Assembly (NCBI GenBank): GCA_018066145.1
Contig: JAGHRY010000041.1
Coordinates: 1-32,371, forward strand
DNA length: 32,371 nucleotides
Origin: Candidatus Colimorpha merdihippi
GTDB lineage: Bacteria > Bacteroidota > Bacteroidia > Bacteroidales > P3
Direction: 5' to 3'
In this document: positions 1 to 7,592 of the stretch, piece after piece
Layout of the letters: every line of letters starts with the position of its first letter
Position numbering within the stretch: the stretch's first letter is position 1
Position numbers and translations under genes: made by a program
Notes under the pieces: model-generated
What the model was told of the DNA's origin: nothing
The model's database searches: none
Seen by the model: the letters and a program-made list of their open reading frames with translations, nothing else

Positions 1-25
1 CATTCTTGTAGTCCCCAAAACAAAA

Positions 26-56
26 ATGACACATGACACTTTGACACTTTGACATA
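26..56. repeat. short tandem TGACAC(T) repeat
   Basis: Four consecutive copies of a 7-8 base unit (ATGACAC, ATGACACT, TTGACACT, TTGACATA) start at about 26, 33, 41 and 49. The copies are near-perfect and head to tail. I see no gene across them. They could be a binding-site array or a simple slippage repeat; the sequence does not decide. Confidence 0.6.
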
Positions 57-282
57 TTCTATACTTGCTCGAATAGTTGCTATGAATTTATTTTCAATAG
101 TTTGCGTGTATAATAGTGCATGGCTCCACCCCCTACATCACTGGCTCGATCTCGAATATACGATTCTGCCCCCTCTAATGCTGATAGACTATTCGAAAAC
201 GAAAACGAGTAATCTCCCCGCCGAATCGAAGCGAAAATTCGTCCCACATTGTTCGTCCATTCACCCCAAATTATAGAAAATC

Positions 283-333
283 CTTCGTTCGCCCTTCGTT
301 CAGGCTTCGTTGTTGCTTCGTCCGTCCTTCGTT
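283..333. repeat. array of five phased CTTCGTT boxes
   Basis: CTTCGTT occurs at 283-289, 294-300, 304-310 and 327-333, with CTTCGTC at 315-320/321. Spacing is 11, 10, 11 and 12 bases, close to one helical turn. The complementary motif AACGAAG or GACGAAG recurs at 390-396 and 411-417, so the second cluster faces the first. This may be a protein-binding array, a folded structure, or only a diverged tandem repeat. Confidence 0.5.
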
Positions 334-536
334 ATTCGAACGAACAATGGACGCAACCACCCTATAGCAGCACGACGGGTTATGCGAAGAACGAAGAAAC
401 GAAAAATGAAGACGAAGAACTTCGTTGAATACAATCGTTCGCTACCACGCCGTACCATGTTTGTATACATTTTCCGGTAGTGCAAAAGATTTTTCAAAAC
501 AGACCTCCGCAACTGTGAAAAATCAGTTTATCGAGG

Positions 537-565
537 TTTCCAACGTTTGAGATTTGATAGATTTG
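537..565 (+). promoter_or_regulatory. candidate Bacteroidota promoter for the TlpA-like gene
   Basis: TAGATTTG at 558-565 is a perfect TAnnTTTG -7 box. A -33-like TTTC lies at 537-540, 17 bases upstream, slightly shorter than the usual spacing. Transcription would start about 65 bases before the ATG at 639 and run through the inverted repeat at 565-591. The -33 match is imperfect, so confidence is moderate. Confidence 0.4.
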
Positions 566-591
566 AATATTGTGTATAGCGCACAATATTC
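565..591. repeat. perfect 10-base inverted repeat in the leader of the TlpA-like gene
   Basis: GAATATTGTG at 565-574 and CACAATATTC at 582-591 are exact complements separated by seven bases. The repeat begins at the end of the -7 box and lies in the probable 5' leader, 47 bases before the start codon. It has no following T-run, so it is more likely an operator or an mRNA leader hairpin than a terminator. Confidence 0.55.
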
Positions 592-638
592 TGTCACAGT
601 TTGCGTTATTCATTTATTAACGATTTTATTTTTCAACT

Positions 639-1784
639 ATGAAACGGTTGATTGTCATATTATTGGCATGCGTTTTTCTGTTATGCGCATTCAAAAGCGA
701 AGATCAAAGAATTGCGCCTAAACAGGGCAAATGTATTATTTATTGTACCATGCCCGCAGATTGTGAAGGTAGTTGGGCCTATTACCTCGATGACTCCACC
801 CAGGTTAAAAATGGAAGAATCTATCTTGAACTGGATGTTGACTCATCCCAGGTGATGTGTTTGTATTTTCCTAAGTATGAATACCTTTGTGTTTTGGCCG
901 AGCCAGCCTCGGTGATTGGAATAGATGGTGCGGAAAATCTAAATTGTGTAGAAGGAACCTCGGCAAACAAGGACCTATTCCGATATCAGCAAATTGTGAA
1001 CCGGGCAAATGCTCCCTTTTACGCCACCCTGAAGCAGGCTTTGCGGATGAGCGATACTGGCACCGATGAATACAAACGATTGGAAAAGAAGCTCTTTGAT
1101 ACTTTGGGCGTGCAGCTTACTTCGGCCATTGTTGATTCGGGATGGGTGTTCTATAGGCGAAATTCGGACAACTTGGCTGGTGCCTACTTCTTGCATGAGG
1201 TGCTGCGGATGCAGACTGGGCAGGGATTCAGCTACAGGATAAACAAAACCAACCCCTATTGGATTACGCTCAGCCAAGCGGAATCGATTGTGGCTGAAGC
1301 TGATCCTATTGTGCGCAATTATGACGACATTCAAGAATTGATTAAGTTACTCCAATCCGAGGCCGAATTGGCTGGAGGTATGCCGTTTAAGGATTTTCCT
1401 GCCGTCGACTACCCTAGTGGAAATCCTACCTCGTTGGGCGAGAAAATCAAAGGCAAATGGGCCGTGGTAGACTTTTGGGCTTCGTGGTGCGGTCCTTGTC
1501 AGAAAGAAATCTATGAGGTGTTGATTCCCATGTACAACAAATACAAGGACGACGGATTGGTGGTTGTTGGGGTGGATGTGCGTGATACTCCGGAGAAACA
1601 CAGAATGGCATCGGAACGACTTGGTATTCAATATGCCCAGATAATAGATATGGACAATGTCTGCTACGAATTATATGGCTTTGAAAGCATACCGCAAGTA
1701 TTCCTTATCAATCCAGAGGGCATAGTTGTGGGAAATTTGCGAGGCCAGCAGTTGATAGATAAGTTGGATTCCATCTTTAGATAA
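639..1784 (+). CDS. TlpA/ResA-like thiol-disulfide oxidoreductase
   Basis: A 381-residue exported thioredoxin-fold protein, probably reducing or isomerising disulfides in the periplasm. A hydrophobic signal segment covers about residues 3-18; LLC at 14-16 could be a weak lipobox, but a plain signal peptide is equally possible. Residues about 30-100 look like the beta-rich DUF4369-type domain often placed before such thioredoxins. The thioredoxin domain occupies about 245-381, with the catalytic WCGPC at 283-287 (C284, C287) after DFWAS, and the cis-Pro region IPQVFLI near the C-terminus. The length and order fit the Bacteroidota AhpC/TSA-TlpA group. The ATG at 639 gives the signal peptide directly. 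It appears monocistronic behind its own promoter. Substrate is unknown. Confidence 0.85.
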   Translation: MKRLIVILLACVFLLCAFKSEDQRIAPKQGKCIIYCTMPADCEGSWAYYLDDSTQVKNGRIYLELDVDSSQVMCLYFPKYEYLCVLAEPASVIGIDGAENLNCVEGTSANKDLFRYQQIVNRANAPFYATLKQALRMSDTGTDEYKRLEKKLFDTLGVQLTSAIVDSGWVFYRRNSDNLAGAYFLHEVLRMQTGQGFSYRINKTNPYWITLSQAESIVAEADPIVRNYDDIQELIKLLQSEAELAGGMPFKDFPAVDYPSGNPTSLGEKIKGKWAVVDFWASWCGPCQKEIYEVLIPMYNKYKDDGLVVVGVDVRDTPEKHRMASERLGIQYAQIIDMDNVCYELYGFESIPQVFLINPEGIVVGNLRGQQLIDKLDSIFR

Positions 1785-1967
1785 CTGAGTATTAAAAGGC
1801 AGAGAGGCGACTGTTTGGTATTGGATTTTTGGTGATTGGAGAACGATGGTTTTGAATGGGTTAGATTTTGTTCTGCCTTTATAATGTTGAAGGGCGAGCG
1901 AAGCCGAGCGGGATTACTGACGAGTTGTGCTGTGCAATAATTGTTGATTTTTGTCGTTATTGAATAT

Positions 1968-2825
1968 ATGGATGTGATCTGCATTTTTAATCCTGAGCAT
2001 GACCTTTGTCTGGCGAATGGAAACAGCAATTATATGCCGCCGGAGTCGGCGCTGAAGTTTGCACGCGAGTCGGCAGGGCTGATGCAGATTCTATATCCCG
2101 AAGCAACGCTGTGCCTGCCGTCGCCTTTGGCTTTCGATTCCAGTCGACAATTCAGCAGTTCGGCAAATCAGCACATCATCCCCTGGGGGTGGAATATGGT
2201 GCTGCGGAACCATCTGCTGAAACAGGGCGTGCCGGAGTCGTGCATGCCTTCAGTGGCAGCTTTGGACGCCATCCGCAAGTTGCAGCACCGCTCTACTTTA
2301 CTGCCGCTTCAGCCGCAGACGATAGCGGCAACCACCCGGGAAGAGGTGGATGAAATGATAGCCCGCTACAATGCCGTGGTGATGAAAGCGCCGTGGTCGG
2401 GGTCGGGCCGCGGGCTGCGATGGGTGACTGGGGAAATGAGTGCGCACGATATCAGCTGGATGCAGAAGGTGGTACGCAATCAGGATTGCGTGATGGTGGA
2501 GCCTCGTCGGACGGTGCTGCATGATTTTGCTTTGGAATATATGTCTGATGGAAGCGATTTGCGTTTCGAAGGGTATTCGCTCTTCGAGTCGCTCAATGGT
2601 GTGTATAGGCGCAACCTTCTTGTATCGGATGCCGAGGTGCGGAATCTGGTGTCGTTTCCCGATGACCAGCGGCAACAGCTGGAATCATGGCTGCTGCAGC
2701 ATATTGTGCCGCAATATAGGGGGCCGCTGGGGGTGGATATACTGCATACTCCAGAGGGCTGCTTTGTATCGGAAATCAATCTCCGCCATACCATGGGCTT
2801 GCTTGCCTGCAGAAAAAGGGGATGA
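1968..2825 (+). CDS. putative ATP-grasp-like protein of unknown substrate
   Basis: A 285-residue cytoplasmic protein with no signal peptide. I do not recognise a named family, but its second half reads like an ATP-grasp fold: lysine in VVMKAPW at K140, a Gly/Ser-rich loop GSGRG at 145-149, VEP at 177-179, D257 in GVDIL, and an E-x-N metal-ligand pattern at E269/N271 (SEINLR). The N-terminus (MDVICIFNPEHDLCLANG) is well formed and suggests an own binding domain. The ATG at 1968 is chosen over an in-frame TTG at 1941 because homolog-like sequence begins there. The protein ends soon after the E-x-N motif, so the C-terminus may be slightly short. It probably ligates a carboxylate to an amine or thiol, but the substrate cannot be read from the sequence. 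Confidence 0.65.
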   Translation: MDVICIFNPEHDLCLANGNSNYMPPESALKFARESAGLMQILYPEATLCLPSPLAFDSSRQFSSSANQHIIPWGWNMVLRNHLLKQGVPESCMPSVAALDAIRKLQHRSTLLPLQPQTIAATTREEVDEMIARYNAVVMKAPWSGSGRGLRWVTGEMSAHDISWMQKVVRNQDCVMVEPRRTVLHDFALEYMSDGSDLRFEGYSLFESLNGVYRRNLLVSDAEVRNLVSFPDDQRQQLESWLLQHIVPQYRGPLGVDILHTPEGCFVSEINLRHTMGLLACRKRG

Positions 2826-2933
2826 TGTATGATATATGCGTGGCTGCCGTACCATAGAATCATCATCAAAAACGAATCAATATAAGGCCAGCAAACAAAA
2901 CAAGATTAAACCAGCAGCCTCAAATCAACTAAA

Positions 2934-3479
2934 TCACACCTCGTACCTTTTTGGGTGTTTGCCGATGAGATTCATCTGTTTGTAGATGGATTGGATGCGG
3001 GCCATGTCGGCTTTGGGGTCGTCGGTAAGTTCTACCTTTTGTTTGAAACCGACGTGTTTGGTGCCCCAGTCGAAATAGGCTAGATATACCGGCAGATGGG
3101 CGTTGGTGGCGATGGTGTGGAAGCCGGTCTTCCAATGTTTCACAGTTTTGCGTGTGCCTTCTGGGGCAATGGCCAGGTGGAGGGATTCGGCTTTGTTGAA
3201 TTCGGTGATGATGCTATGGATCATGCGGGTGGGATTCTTTCGGTCGACCGGTATGCCGCCCATGGCGCGTATGATGGAGCCCAGCACCGGAACGAACATC
3301 TCCTTTTTAACCATGCATTTGGCGTGGCCGCCTTGCGAGCGGTAGTAGAGGTAGGCTATGGCGAAGTCCCAGATGCTGGTATGGGGTACACCAAGCAGGA
3401 TGCATTTGGCTTCGGGGGCGATGCCGCTATCGACGGTCCACCCGAGTATTTTCAAAATCCATTTGCAGAGTTTTTCCAT
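2934..3479 (-). CDS. PlsC-like lysophospholipid acyltransferase
   Basis: A 181-residue acyltransferase of the PlsC/LPLAT family. The catalytic HX4D is at H33-D38 (PHTSIWD), GGIPVDR at 74-80 and the APEGTR acceptor-binding motif at 105-110. It is shorter than a typical 240-residue PlsC and has only a weak N-terminal membrane segment, like the compact Bacteroidota members of the family. The start lies three bases after the stop of the upstream acyl-CoA synthetase, so the two are almost certainly translated from one mRNA. Together they would activate a fatty acid and transfer it to a lipid or lysolipid. The exact acceptor is not known; phosphatidate synthesis, membrane remodelling or aminolipid acylation are all possible. 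Confidence 0.85.
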   Translation of the reverse strand: MEKLCKWILKILGWTVDSGIAPEAKCILLGVPHTSIWDFAIAYLYYRSQGGHAKCMVKKEMFVPVLGSIIRAMGGIPVDRKNPTRMIHSIITEFNKAESLHLAIAPEGTRKTVKHWKTGFHTIATNAHLPVYLAYFDWGTKHVGFKQKVELTDDPKADMARIQSIYKQMNLIGKHPKRYEV

Positions 3480-3482
3480 GGG

Positions 3483-5117
3483 CTATTTCTCGTTTTCTTG
3501 GTTCTCGCCGTCTTTGTAGCGGAAACGTTTGATTTTTTTTGTGGCGGTTTTGATGAAGGGCTGTTTTTGGACCTTTACCTCGTTGATGTGCGAATTTTTG
3601 TTTACATGCGAGTTGACGTAGTCGAGGATGGCTTTTTTGCGCTCTTCGAGATTCTTTAAGAATTTCTCTTCAGTCTCGAAATTCCAGTCGAGCACATTGT
3701 CGTTGAAGTGGACGAGGGCTACCAGCTGGCCGTTGCGTTCTACCACCAGCGATTCGTTGATGTCTTCGATGCTGTTGATAACGCATTCGATTTCTTCGGG
3801 GTAGATATTTTCGCCCGAAGCCCCGAGAATCATGCTGCCCATGCGTCCTTTGATATAGTAGCGTCCGCGCTTGTCGCGGGTGGCCAGGTCGCCAGTGTGG
3901 AACCAGCCGTCTGCGGTGATGACCTCTTGAGTGCGGCTAAAGTCCTTGTAGTAGCCGCGCATGAGGCAGTCGCCTTTGGCCATGAGCTCGCCTTCGCCGG
4001 TGGCGGGGTTGACGTTGTCGAGTTTTACCTGTACGCCGTACGACGGATTGCCGGTAGAGCCTACTTTGGTTTTATTTGGGGCGGCATCGCAGATGAGGGG
4101 AGCCGTTTCGGTGAGTCCGTAGCCGATGGCATAAGGGAAATGGGCCTTGTTGAGGAATGTTTCGACTTGGGGGTCGAGCTTGGCTCCACCGATGCCGAAA
4201 AATTTGATTCTGCCGCCAAAAACGTTGCGCAGCTTCCATCCCACGATAGTGTACATGAGCCAAGGTACGTACTGTCGCATCCAGCGCAGCACCAGGCTTT
4301 GTTCGATGGTGGGGAGGATGCTGGTACGATAGATTTTTTCGATTACCAGAGGGACCGAAAGCATGATGGTGGGTCGGATGTCTTTGAGCGCTTTGATAAG
4401 CACCGATGGGGTAGGGGGCTTTTGGATGTAATATACCATAGCTCCGCAGGCGAAGGGGTACAGGGCGCCTATGCTGAGCTCGTAGGTGTGAGCCATGGGG
4501 AGGATGGACAGGAATATGTCGTTTTTGTGGATGCGTTGCGCATGCCAGGCAGCAAGGACGTTGGCGCAGAAATTGCGGTGGCTCAGCATTACTCCTTTGG
4601 CATTGCCGGTGGTTCCGGAGGTATAGAGAATGGCGGCGGTGTCGTCCTCGCGAGGTTTGCAGAGCTGGCCGTCGCAGGTATAGTTGTCGTCGCGACTTTC
4701 GAGCACGCTCATATCGTCGGTGCAGATAACCACGGACATGCGTTCCAGCACATCCTTAGGCACGCGAGAGTAGAGTTTTTTGGAAACGAATAGGGCCTTG
4801 GAATCGGAGTGGACCAGTATGTTGCGAATCTCGTTTTCAGTAAGTTCTGTCAGCATGGGGACAGCAATGCGTCCGAAGGCGGTGATGGCGAAGAAAGCGA
4901 TGGTCCAATTGGGCATATTTTGCGAGAAGATGGCCACTTTGTTGTAAGGCATGATGCCGAAATTGGCGAGGAGTCGTGAGGTGCGCCTACATACATCGTC
5001 CAGTTCGGCATAGGTGTAACGCTGTCCGCCGTCAACAAAGTCGGCAGCGATGCATTTGCTGTACTTTTTAGTGGCGTAGGTATAGAGGCTCGCCAGGGTA
5101 TAGAAATCGTGTCGCAC
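3483..5117 (-). CDS. long-chain acyl-CoA synthetase (AMP-binding, FadD-like)
   Basis: A 544-residue ANL-superfamily ligase that activates fatty acids to acyl-AMP and then acyl-CoA (or acyl-ACP). The AMP/ATP loop ILYTSGTTGNAKG is at about 163-175, GYGLTETAP follows near 334-342, DGWFHTGD and KGR form the hinge region, and a KTATKKIKR sequence near the C-terminus holds the catalytic lysine. There is no signal peptide. The start is a GTG at 5117: an in-frame TAA lies two codons upstream and no ATG is available before conserved sequence. It directly precedes the PlsC-like gene (3-base gap), giving a two-gene lipid-acylation operon. A 12-bp hairpin lies just upstream of the start. Confidence 0.9.
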   Translation of the reverse strand: MRHDFYTLASLYTYATKKYSKCIAADFVDGGQRYTYAELDDVCRRTSRLLANFGIMPYNKVAIFSQNMPNWTIAFFAITAFGRIAVPMLTELTENEIRNILVHSDSKALFVSKKLYSRVPKDVLERMSVVICTDDMSVLESRDDNYTCDGQLCKPREDDTAAILYTSGTTGNAKGVMLSHRNFCANVLAAWHAQRIHKNDIFLSILPMAHTYELSIGALYPFACGAMVYYIQKPPTPSVLIKALKDIRPTIMLSVPLVIEKIYRTSILPTIEQSLVLRWMRQYVPWLMYTIVGWKLRNVFGGRIKFFGIGGAKLDPQVETFLNKAHFPYAIGYGLTETAPLICDAAPNKTKVGSTGNPSYGVQVKLDNVNPATGEGELMAKGDCLMRGYYKDFSRTQEVITADGWFHTGDLATRDKRGRYYIKGRMGSMILGASGENIYPEEIECVINSIEDINESLVVERNGQLVALVHFNDNVLDWNFETEEKFLKNLEERKKAILDYVNSHVNKNSHINEVKVQKQPFIKTATKKIKRFRYKDGENQENEK

Positions 5118-5140
5118 GGATTATTTTTTTGTGATACAAT

Positions 5141-5178
5141 CGGGCCTATGGAAGGTTGTGATGCAGTCCATAGGCCCG
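5141..5178 (-). terminator. 12-bp hairpin between lipoprotein and acyl-CoA synthetase genes
   Basis: CGGGCCTATGGA at 5141-5152 pairs perfectly with TCCATAGGCCCG at 5167-5178 around a 14-base loop. It sits 26 bases after the stop of the small lipoprotein gene and 23 bases before the GTG start of the synthetase. On the minus strand it is followed by a mixed tract with A-runs rather than U-runs, so it is a non-classical terminator, an mRNA 3'-end stabiliser, or an attenuator. Confidence 0.5.
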
Positions 5179-5204
5179 GATAGATGTGTGAGGGGAGGGG
5201 ATGC

Positions 5205-5627
5205 TTATTTCTGGCAGCAACCGCCACACTCCTCGTTGGTGTAGAGGACAATCCAGGCGGTGTTTTTCTCGCCGTGGTTCATGCGGTCAACAACGGAGGC
5301 GTTGATGCATTTGACCATCTTGTAGCTCTGCTTGAGGGAATCGACCAGGGCGGTGGGTTCGGCTTCGCCGTATACTACGACGGATTCCTTTTTCATCACG
5401 CAGCATTTCTCCTCGCCATTGGACATGGCGCCAACCAGTTTGTCGTTGGCGATAAGGAACTCGACGGTTTGGTCGTCATTCATGGGATTGGCAACATACT
5501 TGAGGGTGTCGACAACTTCGGGTTCGTCGGTAACGCTGTCGAGGACCACATCGGTGGCGTTATTGTTGCAGGCGGTCATAAAGAAAGCGCCAGCCAGCAT
5601 AGCAGCTGCAAAAAACATTTTTTTCAT
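5205..5627 (-). CDS. small Cys-containing lipoprotein of unknown function
   Basis: A 140-residue predicted lipoprotein. The signal segment and lipobox (MTAC, acylated C20) start at the ATG at 5627; an in-frame extension further upstream to 5678 would bury the signal peptide and is rejected. The mature protein is acidic and has no domain I recognise. It carries a CC pair at 75-76, C107 and a C-terminal CGGCC at 134-138, so it may bind a metal or form disulfides in the periplasm. It lies upstream of the acyl-CoA synthetase on the same strand, separated by the hairpin at 5141-5178. Function is unknown. Confidence 0.75.
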   Translation of the reverse strand: MKKMFFAAAMLAGAFFMTACNNNATDVVLDSVTDEPEVVDTLKYVANPMNDDQTVEFLIANDKLVGAMSNGEEKCCVMKKESVVVYGEAEPTALVDSLKQSYKMVKCINASVVDRMNHGEKNTAWIVLYTNEECGGCCQK

Positions 5628-5700
5628 TGTACTATTTTTATTATTGATAATTGATTTAAAGTGACTTTTGAAAAACAATTTATGGTAATCTTAAATAAAT

Positions 5701-5757
5701 GGCGATAAGGTTTGTTATAATATCCTTATATTCCAAACTTGGGATAAAGAAATCGCC
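5701..5757 (-). terminator. nested hairpin downstream of the LEA-like lipoprotein gene
   Basis: GGCGAT (5701-5706) pairs with ATCGCC (5752-5757). Inside it GTTTG/CAAAC (5710-5714, 5734-5738) and AATAT/ATATT (5719-5723, 5728-5732) add a second stem with a CCTT loop. On the minus strand it follows the stop at 5765 and is trailed by ATTTATTT. It is probably a weak terminator. Confidence 0.35.
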
Positions 5758-5764
5758 TTGTTAT

Positions 5765-6475
5765 TTAACGTTTGATACCAAAATTGGTGGAACCAGTGGA
5801 ACCGTTGGAACCATTAGAGCCATTAGAGCCATTAGAGCCATTAGAGCTGTTGGAGCCGTTGGTACTGTTGGAGCTAGTATTGGGAGCAGCGGGTTTGATA
5901 ATATCGATATAGTTGCTCCACTTGATGGTTTGGCCGGCAGCGGTGAGGCCGGGACGAACGCGGAGACCGAGTTGCGAAGAACGGCCCTCGCTATTGAAGC
6001 TGCTGGCGAAATTTTTCAGCGACTCGATACCGTCTTTGCTGAACATGGAATAGAGGTCGGTACTTACGCCCAGGGGTACCGTGGTGGTGGTGCTGGCAGG
6101 AATAGAATAGCTCTTGTCGGTGGCGCCGGTGGCAAACTCTTTGGCGGCCACGTCTAAAGCCCAGTCCATAGCGGTAAGGAGAGCGCTGGTTTGGGTGGGG
6201 TTCTTTACATCGATATTGACATCCAGACCCAGAGGAACACTCTTGGCGGTGATGGCGCTTACGAGCTTAACCACATCGGTGGCGGTAATATTTCCGCTGG
6301 TGACGTTTTTTACGTTTACTCCAGCCACTTGCACGTTGTTGATGCTCTTGAGGGAGTATTGGCAATTGAGCAAATTAGCAAAACTGGAGAGGTTGTTGGC
6401 CAAATTGTCAAGGAAAGAGCAGGAGCCAAAAAGTAGGCTACATGCTACAGTTACAGCGATTAACGGTTTTTTCAT
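5765..6475 (-). CDS. LEA-type-2-like lipoprotein with a Ser-Asn-Gly repeat tail
   Basis: A 236-residue predicted lipoprotein (lipobox FGSC, C19). The start at 6475 gives the MKK signal peptide and sits about 30 bases after a promoter. Residues about 38-160 resemble the WHy/LEA14 beta-sandwich: a KNPTQTSALLTAMDW segment (the NPN-like strand), a SIPASTTTTVPLGV segment and a long strand after it. Such domains are found on envelope lipoproteins of this phylum, with no agreed function. The last 40 residues are a low-complexity tail of Asn-Gly-Ser repeats (about 202-231) encoded by a 9-base tandem repeat, ending in FGIKR. It seems to be a single-gene unit. Confidence 0.75.
   Translation of the reverse strand: MKKPLIAVTVACSLLFGSCSFLDNLANNLSSFANLLNCQYSLKSINNVQVAGVNVKNVTSGNITATDVVKLVSAITAKSVPLGLDVNIDVKNPTQTSALLTAMDWALDVAAKEFATGATDKSYSIPASTTTTVPLGVSTDLYSMFSKDGIESLKNFASSFNSEGRSSQLGLRVRPGLTAAGQTIKWSNYIDIIKPAAPNTSSNSTNGSNSSNGSNGSNGSNGSNGSTGSTNFGIKR
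5787..5876. repeat. coding minisatellite of ten 9-base units
   Basis: Ten consecutive 9-base units run from 5787 to 5876, with three identical copies (TTAGAGCCA) at 5814-5840 and diverged copies on both sides. They encode the Asn-Gly-Ser tail of the lipoprotein on the minus strand. The 9-base length keeps the reading frame, so copy number could vary between strains without breaking the gene. Confidence 0.85.
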
Positions 6476-6504
6476 TTTGATATTTTTTAAATTCGTATGA
6501 ATTG

Positions 6505-6535
6505 CAAAAATACGTTTTTTTTTCCATACGGCAAA
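6505..6535 (-). promoter_or_regulatory. promoter of the LEA-like lipoprotein gene
   Basis: On the minus strand, TATTTTTG (6512-6505) is a perfect TAnnTTTG -7 box and TTTG (6535-6532) the -33 box, with 19 bases between. The predicted start point lies about 25 bases before the ATG at 6475. Confidence 0.75.
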
Positions 6536-6621
6536 AACATATTGAACGGCATGTCCCGAATGAGGAGAAAAGGAATGGCGAAACAAGGATCGAAAAGCCG
6601 AAAGGAGATAGGATATGCACT

Positions 6622-6663
6622 ATGAAAAATCGCCCCGCATCCGATGGGATTGCGGGACGATTT
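6622..6663 (-). terminator. intrinsic terminator of the ferritin gene
   Basis: Arms 6627-6639 and 6651-6663 pair over 13 positions with one mismatch around an 11-base loop. On the minus strand the stem is followed by a T-run (ATTTTTC) and lies about 30 bases after the ferritin stop. Confidence 0.75.
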
Positions 6664-6694
6664 CCTACTTTTTTGCTTGACAGGGCAAGGTCGA

Positions 6695-7207
6695 TTAGAG
6701 CACCAGGCTGGGAGCTGAGTATACGCGGGCGGCCAACTCCTGATTGAGCATATAAAGACCTTTGGCATCGCTGCCGAAAAGCTCGTATTTGCTGATAAGG
6801 TCGCGGGCATTGGTTTCTTCTTCGCCCTGCTCTTTTACGAACCAGTCGAGCATCTGCATGGTGCGGAAATCGTGCACCTCGTAGGCAGCAGCATAGATGG
6901 TGTTGATGGATGCCGTAACAAACTGCTCGTGAGCCAGGCCGGCCTGGAATACATCCATATCGCAGTTGAACACCTTATCGGGTTTGGCGATAGCGTCGAG
7001 GGTTACCACGAGGTCGTTGTTCTGCATATACTGGTAGAAAAGCATGGCGTGATCGCGCTCTTCCTGAGCCTGGATGCGATACCAATTGGCAAAACCATCG
7101 AGGCCGCGACGTTCGAAATAATTGGACATATTGAGATAGAGGTATGCCGAATAAAACTCTTTGTTGATTTGCTCGTTTAACAGAGCGGTTACTTTTTCAT
7201 CAAACAT
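6695..7207 (-). CDS. ftnA: ferritin (FtnA-type)
   Basis: A 170-residue non-haem ferritin that oxidises Fe(II) and stores iron in a 24-subunit cytoplasmic shell. The ferroxidase residues are visible: E17 in INKEFYSAY, E50 and H53 in AQEERDHA, E94 in AHEQF, and E126/Q127 plus E130 in KEQGEEE. Length and four-helix pattern are those of bacterial FtnA rather than bacterioferritin: there is no haem-ligand Met in the usual place. The ATG at 7207 is 46 bases behind a strong promoter and the gene ends at a good terminator, so it is monocistronic. No Fur-like box is obvious; regulation is unknown. Confidence 0.93.
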   Translation of the reverse strand: MFDEKVTALLNEQINKEFYSAYLYLNMSNYFERRGLDGFANWYRIQAQEERDHAMLFYQYMQNNDLVVTLDAIAKPDKVFNCDMDVFQAGLAHEQFVTASINTIYAAAYEVHDFRTMQMLDWFVKEQGEEETNARDLISKYELFGSDAKGLYMLNQELAARVYSAPSLVL

Positions 7208-7252
7208 AGTTATAGTGTTTTAAAATGATTAATAATAAGTTTGTTTTGATTG

Positions 7253-7282
7253 CAAAAATACATGTTTTTTTTGAATCACAAA
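7253..7282 (-). promoter_or_regulatory. promoter of the ferritin gene
   Basis: On the minus strand, TATTTTTG at 7260-7253 is a perfect -7 box and TTTG at 7282-7279 a -33 box, 18 bases apart. The start codon follows at 7207, giving a leader of about 40 bases. Confidence 0.75.
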
Positions 7283-7592
7283 AAAATAAAATCGACAATA
7301 GGATTAGAAGGCAAATAAGAGTGCCGGAAATACGGTAAAGGGCCATGTGATAAAAGATATTGATGAGGCTGGATGGAGAATGGCAACGATTTGATATGCA
7401 ATGAATAAGTAGTTGTTTACGGATGCGATTGGGCGTCATTGAGAAGTGCTGATATATGGATGATAGCCGTGTTGTATATTGACAAAATCGAACCAGAAAA
7501 CAGCCTTTTTGAAAGACCCTATAAAAAGGGAATAAAGGGGGTGAAGAATGGATGGAAGAAACAGTTTGAGTAATAAAAATAGAAACAAAAAC
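7283..7592. other. divergent intergenic region, no gene seen
   Basis: This AT-rich stretch separates the ferritin and glutaminyl-tRNA synthetase promoters. Short open frames here are Ser/Phe/Ile-rich and do not look like proteins. I see no tRNA, hairpin or repeat that I can support. Confidence 0.5.

Larger units (their letters stand above)
1..638. other. non-coding, repeat-rich intergenic region
   Basis: No convincing gene lies here; the short open frames have low complexity and no recognisable protein character. It contains the TGACAC tandem repeat near the left end, five CTTCGTT-type boxes at 283-333 at roughly 10-12 base spacing, the reverse-orientation motif (AACGAAG-like) at 385-417, an inverted repeat pairing 247-256 with 340-349, and the promoter and hairpin described separately upstream of the thioredoxin gene. 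The left edge is cut by the window, so the gene upstream is unknown. Confidence 0.6.

Noticed and set aside
283-426. Possible CRISPR array
   Set aside because: The repeat is only seven bases with 3-5 base spacers, far too short for CRISPR repeats and spacers.
49-512. Short open frames in the left intergenic region
   Set aside because: Low complexity, no promoter or start context, and they follow the CTTCGTT repeats.
1795-1880. Inverted repeat AAAGGCAGA/TCTGCCTTT flanking a 68-base loop
   Set aside because: The arms are short and far apart; such a match can occur by chance and no function is suggested.
3708-4793. A 361-residue open frame antisense to the acyl-CoA synthetase
   Set aside because: The synthetase motifs on the minus strand are clear and the other frame has none.
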